Assembly (NCBI GenBank): GCA_030149245.1
Contig: JASBRX010000023.1
Coordinates: forward strand, 124,001-188,000
Length of the DNA stretch: 64,000 bases
Direction: 5' to 3'
Source: Sphingomonas bacterium
Lineage (GTDB): Bacteria > Pseudomonadota > Alphaproteobacteria > Sphingomonadales > Sphingomonadaceae
The notes under the pieces were generated by a model. The model was not told where the DNA came from. It did no database searches and saw only the letters and a list, made by a program, of their open reading frames with translations. This document shows positions 8,844 through 22,392 of this stretch, one piece after another; position 1 is the stretch's first letter; every line of letters starts with the position of its first letter. Both the position numbers and the translations under genes were made by a program.

Positions 8844-9281
8844 ATGACTTCCTATCGCAGCCTTGCACTGCAGACCGCGATCAGCGGGGTCATCATGTAT
8901 CTGGTGATGTTCGTGATGATCGACCAGCTGTCGAGCTTCTACAACAACCTCAACATGCTCTACATGACGCTGATGATGGTCGCACCGATGGTTGTGCTGA
9001 TGATCGTGGCGATGCGAGACATGTTTCCGTCCAAGCGCCTCAATGTGTTGCTGCTTGCCGGATCAGCCGTCGCGTTCTTCGGCAGCTTCGCATTGATCCG
9101 AACTCAAACTACGATCGACGACACCGCATTTCTCCGCTCCATGATTCCGCACCATTCAGGCGCGATCCTGATGTGCGAACAGGCATCGCTCAGCGATCCC
9201 GAACTGGTATCATTGTGCCGACAGATCATCAAATCACAGCGCGAGGAGATCGCGCAGATGAAAACCATGTTGGAAGGTTAG
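8844..9281 (+). CDS. Membrane-anchored DUF305 protein
   Basis: A 145-residue protein with three hydrophobic segments followed by a DUF305 core (FLRSMIPHHSGAILMCEQASL, then CRQIIKSQREEIAQMKTML). The start at 8844 has AAAGGAG at 8831-8837. The MIPHHSGAI motif is the family signature with likely metal-ligand Met/His/Cys. It follows copB by 37 bases and probably belongs to the copAB operon. The membrane-embedded form differs from the lipoprotein form at 1458-1862. Confidence 0.88.
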   Translation: MTSYRSLALQTAISGVIMYLVMFVMIDQLSSFYNNLNMLYMTLMMVAPMVVLMIVAMRDMFPSKRLNVLLLAGSAVAFFGSFALIRTQTTIDDTAFLRSMIPHHSGAILMCEQASLSDPELVSLCRQIIKSQREEIAQMKTMLEG

Positions 9282-9293
9282 GAAACAACGACG

Positions 9294-9728
9294 ATGATTT
9301 TGAAGCCATTGTCCACGACGGTTCTGCTGTTGGTGGCCACTTCGGCGTTTGCCGCCGACGTCGTGGTGCATCGTGATCCGGGTTGCGGTTGTTGCACAAA
9401 ATGGGCGGCGATCGCGCAACGCGAAATCAAGCGACCAGTGCGGATGATCGATAATCCGCAGCGCGCTGCCTTCGCACAAAAGGCTGGCGTGCCTGCGGCG
9501 TTGTCGTCCTGCCATACCGCGATCATCGACGGCATGGCGTTCGAGGGGCATGTCCCCATCGCTGATGTGAAGCGCGCGCTCGCGACGCGACCGAAGGGTG
9601 TGAAGGGCCTCGCGGTGGCCGGAATGCCGATCGGCTCGCCCGGCATGGAAGTACCGGGAGTGCAAGCGCAGCGCTATAGCGTCATCGCCTTTGGATCAGA
9701 CGGGCAGAAAGTCTTCGCCCGTCATTAA
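9294..9728 (+). CDS. DUF411 secreted metal-binding protein
   Basis: A 144-residue protein with a signal peptide (TTVLLLVATSAFA) and the DUF411 signature HRDPGCGCCTKWA near residue 30, followed by SCHTAIIDGMAFEGHVP. The CGCC pair and the later Cys/His form the presumed copper site; related proteins have been called CopG. It starts 12 bases after the DUF305 gene and is the last gene of the plus-strand copAB unit. Confidence 0.9.
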   Translation: MILKPLSTTVLLLVATSAFAADVVVHRDPGCGCCTKWAAIAQREIKRPVRMIDNPQRAAFAQKAGVPAALSSCHTAIIDGMAFEGHVPIADVKRALATRPKGVKGLAVAGMPIGSPGMEVPGVQAQRYSVIAFGSDGQKVFARH

Positions 9729-9737
9729 ACGGGATAA

Positions 9738-10106
9738 TCAGATCCACTGCCAACACAGCCAGATTAACCCCGCCACGGCGGCTATCCAGATCAAGGCGAT
9801 AGCGGCGGCTGCGGCGTAGCTGGTAGGCTTCTCGGCACGGCGATTTGCTTCCTCGCGAAACTCCGCCATCAGTGGTGCTGGAACCAATCTGACCACAAGC
9901 CAAATCCCCGCCGGAACGATAAGCAAGTCGTCCAGATAGCCGAGGATCGGAATGAAGTCTGGAACGAGATCAATAGGACTTAGTGCGTACGCTGCGACAG
10001 CGCCCGCAAGTGCCTTAGCGTACCAAGGGACGCGGGGATCGCGTGCGGCGAGCCAGAGCGCCACCACGTCACGCTTGAGGCTCCGAGCCCACGTCCTTAG
10101 CGTCAT
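9738..10106 (-). CDS. YkvA-like DUF1232 membrane protein
   Basis: A 122-residue protein with the DUF1232 signature RVPWYAKALAGAVAAYALSPIDLVPDFIPILGYLDDLLI followed by two hydrophobic segments. The family is widespread and has no settled function. It is convergent with the DUF411 gene (gap of nine bases) and stands alone on the minus strand. Confidence 0.85.
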   Translation of the reverse strand: MTLRTWARSLKRDVVALWLAARDPRVPWYAKALAGAVAAYALSPIDLVPDFIPILGYLDDLLIVPAGIWLVVRLVPAPLMAEFREEANRRAEKPTSYAAAAAIALIWIAAVAGLIWLCWQWI

Positions 10107-10281
10107 GGCAGCTGTAGCTCCGCAGGCTTTGGCCGTGTAACTTTCTTTTGCCGCTCGTCGAGCTGAGCGTTTCTGTATTCCAGCACTGGCTTGCCCGTCC
10201 TCAAGACTACATTGTTTGAGATCAGCAATTTCCTGGCGCTTTTCCAGTCACGCCCCCTGGTTAGCTTGGAGTAAAATCGTC

Positions 10282-10313
10282 AAAAAAGGAGGGAGACGCG
10301 GACGCCTCCCTCC
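10282..10313 (-). terminator. Intrinsic terminator of the long minus-strand efflux unit
   Basis: On the minus strand GGAGGGAG (10313-10306) pairs with CTCCCTCC (10295-10288) across a ten-base loop, followed directly by TTTTTTG (10287-10281). The stem begins seven bases after the stop of the Cys-rich gene, which makes it the likely end of the minus-strand transcript. Confidence 0.8.
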
Positions 10314-10319
10314 CGTTCG

Positions 10320-10499
10320 TCACTGGCCCTGTGGGTGGGGCTTGTCCTTTTTCATGTCGTCGCAGCAGCCCGGCTTGTCGCCTTCTTTCTTGCAGCAACA
10401 GCTCTTCATCTCCTTGCAGCAATCCATGCCCTCGGCGGCATGGGCCACAGGTGAGGCGAGGAGCGCCAAGGTGGCACCGAACAGTTTGAGCGTCTTCAT
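10320..10499 (-). CDS. Small Cys-rich secreted protein (59 aa), probable metal binder
   Basis: A 59-residue frame from ATG 10499 to a TGA at 10322-10320. A signal peptide (LFGATLALLASPVAHA) precedes a mature part of about 38 residues with seven cysteines grouped as CC, CCC and CC among Lys, Asp and Met residues (GMDCCKEMKSCCCKKEG). GGAGA lies a few bases upstream of the start. Size and spacing recall periplasmic metallothionein-like or CopL-like copper binders, but no family was recognised. It is the last gene of the long metal unit, directly before the terminator. Confidence 0.75.
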   Translation of the reverse strand: MKTLKLFGATLALLASPVAHAAEGMDCCKEMKSCCCKKEGDKPGCCDDMKKDKPHPQGQ

Positions 10500-10519
10500 T
10501 ACTAATCTCCGTGATTTGA

Positions 10520-10879
10520 TCAGATCTTGTAAAGTGCAGGTCGATCACGGATGCGCGGCGGGGGCGGTGCGGGGCCTTCGTTGACGCTGCGGAGCGTCCC
10601 GGCGCTCGACGGATCGTAAACGGTGCGTTGCGCCAGCCTGGTCGCCAGCGGAGCGATGGGCGCGGTATTCGCCAGCAAACAGGGTACCGCGCACGAAAGT
10701 GAAACCGATTTTTGCACGGGCGGCTTGCGCGGCATTTCCGGGCAGGCAGCCATGTCCGTCACGTGCTGCGATGCAACGATTTCACAGACGGGCGGCGACT
10801 TGAGGACGAGCAGACATGCCAGCACAAGCAGGCCCATCATGCTGGCGATCGATCGGCGGTTCACGCGGCCCGTGTCCAT
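10520..10879 (-). CDS. Hypothetical protein with one membrane anchor
   Basis: A 119-residue protein with an N-terminal hydrophobic segment (MMGLLVLACLLVLKS), then five Cys residues in the periplasmic part (PPVCEIVASQH, MAACPEM, LSCAVPCLL) and a Pro-rich tail. No family was recognised. It precedes the Cys-rich gene by 20 bases and follows the MFS gene by about 70, so it is probably part of the same unit. Coding status rests on position and signal-anchor layout. Confidence 0.5.
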   Translation of the reverse strand: MDTGRVNRRSIASMMGLLVLACLLVLKSPPVCEIVASQHVTDMAACPEMPRKPPVQKSVSLSCAVPCLLANTAPIAPLATRLAQRTVYDPSSAGTLRSVNEGPAPPPPRIRDRPALYKI

Positions 10880-10948
10880 TGTTTTCCATTACCCCCGAAG
10901 CGGTGCGCCTGCCAGCGATATGAGCAGATCACGCCGATCTTTGATAAG

Positions 10949-12298
10949 TCACAATCCCTTCTTTCCTCGGCGCGGCCAGTGACGGTGGAGATCGTCGATC
11001 TGAAAGGCGTGCCCAGCCCGTCCATCTGGATGTGCCTCGATCAGATGCGGGTGACCGGGCGGCAGGTCGTCATGACGATGCTCGACCACTTCCGGATCGC
11101 GGGATGGCCAGATGAGGAATGCAATGATGGTTCCGATCGCGGCCAGAATCGCGGTCGCCATGAATGCCGTGCCAAATCCTGCGAGCGCGCCGATTTGTCC
11201 GGCGAGCGGGTAGGCGATCAACCAGCAGATATGGCTGAGCGCGAACTGTGCCGCGAACAATGCTGTGCGATCATCGGAACCCGCTGAACGCCGTAACAGC
11301 CGTCCGCCGGGTGTGATGCTGGCGGCATAGACCATACCGAGCAGCAGCCACCCGCCCAGCAGCGCATACCAGAAGCCTGATCGCCCGTGCAGCTGCCATC
11401 CCAGCGCCAGCGCGCCGAGCAATAGGGTCATCGCTGCGGCGGAAGCCAGCATCACCGTGCGATCCGCAACCCGATCGAGCAGTCTGGGCAACAGCAATGC
11501 GGCGATCATCGATCCGCCGCCGAATGCGGCCAGGGTCATCGCTACCTCGCTCTGCCCGAGGCCCAGCCCGGCGCGGATCAGAACCGGCGTGTTGACGATC
11601 ACCATGGCGCTGGCGGCGGCGGCGGCAAGGGTCACGGCGAGCAAGCCGCGCAGCCGCGGTGTCGCAAGATAGATGCGGGTGCCGAGGGTCGTGTTGGTCC
11701 AGATGCCGCCTTGCCGTTGCTTCGCCGACGACGCGGGCAGCACGGTCGCCAGCACCAGCAATGCCGATGCCGCAAAGCCGACCGCCGTCCCGGCGAACAA
11801 CCAGTGGAAGTTGAAGACCGTGAGCAGCGCCGCCGCCAGGATCGGGCTGGTCAGGCTCTCCATGTCATAGGCGAGCCGCGAGAGCGACAACGCCCGGGTA
11901 TAATCCTTCTCGTCCGGCAATATGTCGGGAATGGTCGCCTGAAATGTCGGCGTGAACCCGGCGGAGGCCGATTGCAGGATGAAGATCAGCACATAGACCT
12001 GCCAAACCTGGTCCACGAATGGCAGAACCAGCGCGACGCCGATGCGAATGACATCCATTGCGATCAAGAAGGCGCGACGCGGGAGACGGGCGGCATAGGC
12101 ACCGACGACCGGCGCGACGCCGATATAGGCTATCATCTTGATCGCCATCGCCGTGCCCAGCACCGCGCCGCCGTTACTGCCCGCGATATCGTAGGCGAGC
12201 AGGCCCAGCGCGACGGTCGCCAGACCCGTGCCGACCAGCGCGATGACCTGCGCCAGGAATAGGTTGCGGTAGGTGGTGTTGGCTAGAACGGCGAGCAT
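10949..12298 (-). CDS. MFS exporter
   Basis: A 449-residue protein with twelve predicted membrane segments and an MFS_3-like start (LANTTYRNLFLAQVIALVGTGLATVALGLLAYDIAG). Closest in character to EntS-like exporters. The C-terminus is charged and His-rich (EVVEHRHDDLPPGHPHLIEAHPDGRAGHAF), which could bind metal. It lies 46 bases after the membrane-anchor gene on the same strand, so a role in metal or metallophore export is plausible but inferred. Confidence 0.88.
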   Translation of the reverse strand: MLAVLANTTYRNLFLAQVIALVGTGLATVALGLLAYDIAGSNGGAVLGTAMAIKMIAYIGVAPVVGAYAARLPRRAFLIAMDVIRIGVALVLPFVDQVWQVYVLIFILQSASAGFTPTFQATIPDILPDEKDYTRALSLSRLAYDMESLTSPILAAALLTVFNFHWLFAGTAVGFAASALLVLATVLPASSAKQRQGGIWTNTTLGTRIYLATPRLRGLLAVTLAAAAASAMVIVNTPVLIRAGLGLGQSEVAMTLAAFGGGSMIAALLLPRLLDRVADRTVMLASAAAMTLLLGALALGWQLHGRSGFWYALLGGWLLLGMVYAASITPGGRLLRRSAGSDDRTALFAAQFALSHICWLIAYPLAGQIGALAGFGTAFMATAILAAIGTIIAFLIWPSRDPEVVEHRHDDLPPGHPHLIEAHPDGRAGHAFQIDDLHRHWPRRGKKGL

Positions 12299-12344
12299 TT
12301 CATGTCCCCATTGTCATACGCTGCACACGTCAAAGACGCTCGCG

Positions 12345-12959
12345 TCACACCACCCGATTGATGGCGGTATAACGCCCGCTGGTCTTGAGCGTGACCGTTA
12401 CCGGCGCGCCCGAACGGTTCCGCCAGAACCAGCCATGCCCCCCGTCGAACGCGGCGACGAGCGTGCCGCGCTCGCCGGTCGATTGCCTGCCCTTGCCATA
12501 ACCGTGGTAAAAGCCGCGCGGCGCGCCAATCTTGTCGCCATGCGTGTCATAGTTGACGTGTCCGCCCGCCACCGCCCAGTCGAACGCGATGGCGACCCCG
12601 GCGTCCGCAGTGACCTTGATCTCGGCCCCCTCGCCGGGCGCGAGCGTCAGCTTCATCTCGTCGGTGCGCGCGGCTGCCGCCTGTGTCGTCGGAGATGTTG
12701 CCACCGGAATTGCCGAAGGAGTCGGGGCGGCGGCCTGTGCTTCCTCCTCGGCAGCTTCTGCCGCAAGCTGCTGCTTGATCTCGCCCATTTCGGTCAGGCC
12801 GAGCACGCGCCCGATGCCCGTGGGGTCGATCGCATATTCGGACGGCAACACGATCGTGACGAGCAACGCGCCCGCAACCGCCACCGCAATCGCGGTCGAG
12901 CGAACGAGCTGGCGCGACGTGGGAAGGTCGTCGGCACTGGGCATCTGGGAATTATACAT
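12345..12959 (-). CDS. Transmembrane anchor protein of metal-efflux operons
   Basis: A 204-residue protein with one N-terminal membrane segment (STAIAVAVAGALLVTIVLPSEYAIDPTG), an Ala/Glu-rich coiled-coil-like stretch (EMGEIKQQLAAEAAEEEAQ) and a beta-rich periplasmic domain (LTLAPGEGAEIKVTADAG to VTVTLKTSGRYTAINRVV). Such proteins are annotated as transmembrane anchor proteins beside HupE and czc genes. Their function is unknown. It lies 13 bases downstream of the HupE-like gene. Confidence 0.8.
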   Translation of the reverse strand: MYNSQMPSADDLPTSRQLVRSTAIAVAVAGALLVTIVLPSEYAIDPTGIGRVLGLTEMGEIKQQLAAEAAEEEAQAAAPTPSAIPVATSPTTQAAAARTDEMKLTLAPGEGAEIKVTADAGVAIAFDWAVAGGHVNYDTHGDKIGAPRGFYHGYGKGRQSTGERGTLVAAFDGGHGWFWRNRSGAPVTVTLKTSGRYTAINRVV

Positions 12960-12972
12960 GGGATTTCTCCAG

Positions 12973-13697
12973 TCAGGCGGCGACGAGGCCGGTCAGTTGG
13001 TAGCCGACCAGCACGAAGCCGGCGGTCATGAGGATGACGTTGGCGACATAGGCATGGCGCTGAAAGCTGCGGGTGCGACGCCAGAAGCCCATCGCGATCA
13101 GGATCGCGCCGAGCGCGAGCAGCTGCCCGATCTCGACCCCGATGTTGAACGCGATGAGGTTGGGCAGCAAACCGTTCGGCGACATCTCGAATTCAAGGAT
13201 TTTAGTCGCCAGGCCAAATCCGTGGAAGAAGCCGAAGATCAGGGTCGCCGCCTTGGTGTTGGGCTGAACCCCGAGCCATCGCCGGAACGCCCCCATATTA
13301 TCGAGCGCTTTATAGACGACCGACAGGCCGATGATCGCGTCGATGAGATAGGCGTTGGCGCTGATCCCGGTCAGCACGCCGAACAGCATCGTGGTGGAAT
13401 GGCCGACCGCGAATAGCGTGACGTAGATGCCGATGTCCTTCATCCGGTAGAGGAAGAAGATTACCCCGAACAGGAACAGCAGATGGTCGTATCCGGTGAC
13501 CATATGCTTGGCCCCCAGATACATGAAGGGGATGAACAGCACGCCGCTGCTCTCTTGAATATAGCCCTTGTCGCCCTCCTCGACGCCGTGCGCGAATGCA
13601 TCCCCCGCGGCAAGCAGCAGGATCAGCAGGGCGCTCAGGAACAAGGATTCGGTTCGTCGATCAGGCGTCCATCGCTGAATTACAGTCTCAGACATGT

Positions 13698-13701
<4 letters not shown>
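12973..13701 (-). CDS. HupE/UreJ-family membrane protein
   Basis: A 242-residue membrane protein with the HupE/UreJ signatures GAKHMVTGYDHLLFLFGVIFF, LFAVGHSTTMLFG and FGFFHGFGLA, the His residues of which sit in membrane segments. HupE and UreJ are nickel permeases. Within a CzcCBA operon it may handle nickel or cobalt, though here direction of transport is uncertain. Its start overlaps the end of the preceding lipoprotein gene by four bases. Confidence 0.85.
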
Positions 13702-18560
<4,859 letters not shown>

Positions 18561-18561
<1 letters not shown>

Positions 18562-19799
18562 CAGAAATCCCCCTTGGCGAGTTCGGTGAAGCGGCCGGTC
18601 AGTCGATCGAGTTCGACCCTGGCCTCATGGTGACGGCGCACGGCATCGACCATCCGGGCGCGGGCATTGGCGAGCGTCGTTTGCGCCGCCGACACATCGA
18701 CATAGCTGAAGAATCCGCGATTATAGCCGACGCGGACCTCCATGAGAGTGAGGTCGGCGTTCGGAATGACCTGATCGCGGATCGCCTCCGCCTCATGCGC
18801 GGTTTCCTCGACCTTCTCGACGGCCAGCGCGATCGCCCGTTCGCGGGTGAAGCGCTCAACCGCCAGATCGGCCTCGACCCGCCGCCGTTCCGCCTGGGCT
18901 TCGGCCAATCGCGCGTCCGAGATGCGACGTCCTCCCAGCGGCAATGAGATGCCAGCGACCAGTGCGACATCACCGCTGCCAATGAAGCGCGGCCCCGCAG
19001 AGATTGTGGGATCGCGCTTGGCATTCGCGATCTGAAGGTTGATCGCTGCATCAGCACGCGCACCGCGCGCCACAAAAACGGCAAGGTCCGCCGGGGCTGC
19101 CCCCGCCGCGCCGACGGGCTCGTGCTTGAACGACAGAAAGTCGCTGGTCGGGACCGATAGACCAGCGGATGCACCGCCCCACATTGCCGCCAGTCGCTTG
19201 AGCGCGGCGTCGCGGGCGTGAATCGCAAGTTCCACATCGACGCTGGCTTCGGACACGCCGGTGGTCGCGCGCATTCCAGCGAACAGCGGGTCTTTGGCTG
19301 AAGCGACGCGGCGCTTCACTTCGGCCTCGACCATCCGGGCCATCGTCAGCCGCTGCCTGGCGATACCGATCTGCGCCTCGGTCGCCTGTACCTCGACATA
19401 AAGACGCTGGACCTGTGCAATGACGTCTAGCCGAACGACGATCGCCTCAGCGCGCGTCACGTCCATATCGCGATCGACGACGGCAACGCGCGCTTCGCGC
19501 TTGCCGCCGCGTTCGATGCGCTGGCTGTAGGTGGCAGTGACCTGAAACTGATCATAGAGGTCGCCGCTCGGAATGCCGAAGTTTTCAGTCGTGACTTCGA
19601 TTGTCGGTTGCGGACCCAGTCCGGCGGCGGTGCGCGCGGCGGTCTGCGCCTCGATCCGGGCGGCGGTGGAGGCGGTTTGCGGTGCGGCGGCAAGCGTGCG
19701 CCGGATTGCGTCGTCGAGCGTCAGCGGCTGTGCCTGAGCCAGCGCTGCCGATGGCAGACAGACAGCCACGACAAGCGCGGCCCTGAACGGGGAATGCAT
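18561..19799 (-). CDS. czcC: CzcC-type outer-membrane channel
   Basis: A 412-residue TolC-like outer-membrane factor with signal peptide (LVVAVCLPSAALAQAQ) and two helical repeats. The first repeat starts LTLDDAIRRTLAAAPQTASTAARIEAQTAARTAAG; the second ends in VDVSAAQTTLANARARMVDAVRRHHEARVELDRLTG. It forms the exit duct of the efflux pump. It is followed directly by the adaptor gene and preceded by a small His-rich gene. Confidence 0.9.
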
Positions 19800-19862
19800 C
19801 TGAAATCTCCTGATCCTATCGGTCAGCGGCGCGCGCGAACGCAGGCCGCGGGACGGCTAGGG

Positions 19863-20246
19863 TCAGGCTGACGGTGGTTCGGGGAGTGGTTCCAGCGTTG
19901 TCGAGCGCAAACGGGCGTCATCGAGGGGCTGCCGCCGGACTTTGTCGCTGGCGCTCGCAAGCAGGCTTATTGAGCTGCCCGGGACACCATCAGCGGCGAC
20001 GTGGGTATGATGGCCCAATCCCTGCGTTGCCTTGTCCAGATCGTTCGACCGGTCGGGGGCTGCATCAGTCTGAGCAGATTGCGCGTCAACAGCCGCAGGA
20101 TCGTCATTGTGATGATCGTGGTGGTCGGCATCCACCGTACGAACATGCTCATGCGTCGAACCGTCAAGATGAGGCACGGCCGCGCCCATCGGCCCGTGCG
20201 AAAGCGCCAGGACGAGAATGAGCAAGGCTGACAGGATGCGCCCCAT
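19863..20246 (-). CDS. Small His-rich secreted protein upstream of czcCBA, copy 1
   Basis: A 127-residue protein from ATG 20246, with a signal peptide (LSALLILVLALSHGPMGAA) and a His/Asp-rich segment (HLDGSTHEHVRTVDADHHDHHND, later GLGHHTHVA). The longer open frame upstream lacks signal-peptide character, hence this start. It is the first gene of the long minus-strand unit and corresponds in position to the small His-rich gene at 53104-53439. CzcI-like periplasmic metal binding or regulation is a guess from position. Confidence 0.7.
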   Translation of the reverse strand: MGRILSALLILVLALSHGPMGAAVPHLDGSTHEHVRTVDADHHDHHNDDPAAVDAQSAQTDAAPDRSNDLDKATQGLGHHTHVAADGVPGSSISLLASASDKVRRQPLDDARLRSTTLEPLPEPPSA

Positions 20247-20710
20247 ATACCGGCCCGTAGCATCCTGGGCGAAGCGGGGCAATCGGCGACTAGTGCCAAC
20301 AAACTCGACGGAGTCTTCGAATGTGGTTCGCGGGTTCGCGAGCAGCAACCCAAGCCATCCAAGCAAAGGTGATAGGATCTACCAAGGCGGGCATTTGGCG
20401 CGCGTTCAACCGACCCTGCCGGAGTTGCTTCTTCGAGTCAGGCTGTTAGTCTGCTCGGGTGCCGCGAGGGCGGCGCCGAGGCTTGAGAACCTCGCTTGGG
20501 AAGAATGACCCGCCATCGACGCGGCCGGGTGGCCGACGCGCATGTCCAAGCCGCTTGCGGCCAAAGGCGTCGGCGCACGACTCAAGCGTGCTTCTCAACA
20601 CCCGGCTTCCGCCGGCGTCGCCTCGAAACGGGCGAGTCGGCGATGGATATTGGACTGATCAGATTTTTTCGGGCGAGTGGTCCGCCATACCTTCGGGATC
20701 GGGTATCGCG
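20247..20710. other. 464-base divergent region between the efflux unit and the lasso sigma gene
   Basis: No convincing gene is seen. Open frames here are shadows without signal peptides or family motifs. The stretch must carry the promoter of the minus-strand czc unit and of the plus-strand sigma-fecR-receptor-isopeptidase unit, but no clear -35/-10 pair or MerR-type dyad was found by eye. Confidence 0.5.
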
Positions 20711-21298
20711 ATGCGCCTGATCCCCGATGTTCTGAACGCATTGACCTCGCCTCGCCTGGCCGAGGGCGATCCATTGCCGCCCGATAATCGGGTCGCGGCC
20801 GGATCGGTCCTGGCGCTGAACGACTTGTACCAGACTCAGGCGCCGCGGCTGCATCGCTACTTCGCGCAGCGGGCGGACCGGCAGGATGTAGGAGATCTGG
20901 TGCAGGAGAGCTTCGCCCGCCTCGTCGATGCGTCGGCGACGAAGGACCGGACGATCGAGCAACCCGAAGCCTATCTCAACCGTATCGCGACGAACCTGCT
21001 TCGCAGTCGCGCGAGGACCGCCTTGCAGCGATCGCTCGCCCAGCACGTCCCTGCGGATGAGGAATCGCTCGCCGGGCCAGACATGATCGCGGCGCTGGAG
21101 GCGCGTGATCTACTCAACCGGCTCCAAGGCGCCCTGATGCGGCTTAATCCGAAGACCCGCGAGATATTCCTGGCCCACCGCGTCGATGGCGTCAGCTATA
21201 GCGATATCGCCAAGCGGATGGGATTGAGCGTAAAAGGCGTCGAATGGCACATGACGAAGGCAATCGCGCGTCTCGACCACGTGCTGAGGTCGCGTTGA
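20711..21298 (+). CDS. FecI-type ECF sigma factor of the lasso locus
   Basis: A 195-residue ECF sigma factor. Region 2 reads LNDLYQTQAPRLHRYFAQRADRQDVGDLVQESFARLVDA and region 4 reads LNPKTREIFLAHRVDGVSYSDIAKRMGLSVKGVEWHMTKAIARL. ATG 20711 is chosen because the open frame before it is Arg/Pro-rich and has no sigma homology. It is followed by a FecR-like anti-sigma and a TonB receptor with a signalling domain, giving the iron-dicitrate-type surface-signalling order. In lasso loci this set is thought to sense or import the peptide. Confidence 0.9.
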   Translation: MRLIPDVLNALTSPRLAEGDPLPPDNRVAAGSVLALNDLYQTQAPRLHRYFAQRADRQDVGDLVQESFARLVDASATKDRTIEQPEAYLNRIATNLLRSRARTALQRSLAQHVPADEESLAGPDMIAALEARDLLNRLQGALMRLNPKTREIFLAHRVDGVSYSDIAKRMGLSVKGVEWHMTKAIARLDHVLRSR

Positions 21299-22305
21299 CA
21301 TCCGAGGCCGGGGAGGCACCCAGCCTGGACGATACCATCCGGGCGACCGCTGTCACCTGGCTGGCGCGTTTGCGCGCGCCTGACAGCGCGGACCATCATG
21401 AGGATTTCGAGGCCTGGTACGCCGCCGATCCCCGACATGCCGACATCTATGACGAGGTTCTCGCAAACTGGGAGAACATGGCCCTGGCGGCGCAGACGCC
21501 TGCCGCTGAACCGGCGCGGCGCCAAACTGCCCGGGCTGTGGATCGGCGCCGCCCGACATTGGCCTTCGCAGCGGCGGCGGCTGTCCTCCTTGTCATCTTT
21601 GCAGGCATCGGCATGTCGCGGCTCGATGGGCCTTGGTCGAGGGCAGTCGAGCCGACCGAGATCGCCAGCCGGCTCGGTGAGATCCGCACCACCACGCTTT
21701 CCGATGGCTCGCGCGTGACGCTCGACACCGACAGCCTGCTCCTGGTGGCCTATACGGATGGCGAACGTAGATTGTTGCTCCGTCGGGGGCGTGCTCGTTT
21801 CGATGTAGCGCATGACACGGCGCGGCCGTTCGTTGTCCAGTCGGATGGCGGCTTGATCATTGCGCACGGAACCGTGTTCGATGTCGAACAGCAGGCACGG
21901 CGGATGACCGTGTCGCTCCTGCGCGGATCGGTCGAGGTCCGCACAGCCGTGACTTGGACAGGCGAAACGGTCGGCAAGGGTCGATTGCTGCGTCCTGGCC
22001 AGCAGCTTGCACTCGAGCCGCAAACCCCGGCTGGATCGCCGGTGCCGCTTCGGGAATCGGACATGCGGTGGACCTCGGGCATGCTGTCCTTCGAGGACGC
22101 ACCGCTCGCGCAGGTGGTGGCAGCCACGAACCGCTACAATGACCAACAGATCCGGCTGGCGGACCCCAAGTTGGGCGCGTTGCGGTTCACCGGCACCTTC
22201 GCCGCGACAAAGCCCCGCGAGCTTGCCCAAATGCTGGCGGCAACCTTCAATCTCGACGTCGCGCTCACCGATCGCGGCCCCCTCATCCTGTCTCGGCGTC
22301 GATAG
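21244..22305 (+). CDS. FecR-type anti-sigma regulator
   Basis: A 353-residue FecR protein. The N-terminal cytosolic domain shows WLARLRAPDSADHHEDFEAWYAADPRHADIYDEV, then one membrane helix (LAFAAAAAVLLVIFAGIGM) and the periplasmic FecR domain (IRTTTLSDGSRVTLDTDSLLLVAYTDGERRLLLRRGRARFDVAHD). The ATG at 21244 overlaps the sigma gene by 55 bases. A TTG at 21295 overlapping the sigma stop (TTGA) is a shorter alternative start. It relays ligand binding at the receptor to the sigma factor. Confidence 0.88.
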   Translation: MAHDEGNRASRPRAEVALTSEAGEAPSLDDTIRATAVTWLARLRAPDSADHHEDFEAWYAADPRHADIYDEVLANWENMALAAQTPAAEPARRQTARAVDRRRPTLAFAAAAAVLLVIFAGIGMSRLDGPWSRAVEPTEIASRLGEIRTTTLSDGSRVTLDTDSLLLVAYTDGERRLLLRRGRARFDVAHDTARPFVVQSDGGLIIAHGTVFDVEQQARRMTVSLLRGSVEVRTAVTWTGETVGKGRLLRPGQQLALEPQTPAGSPVPLRESDMRWTSGMLSFEDAPLAQVVAATNRYNDQQIRLADPKLGALRFTGTFAATKPRELAQMLAATFNLDVALTDRGPLILSRRR

Positions 22306-22392
22306 CCGAAAGAAAATCCCAGGGTAGGCGACGCCCCTGGTGTCGAAGCCCCCAAGCGATGCCACGTCGGCGTCGCGCAGGGGCAATTGACG

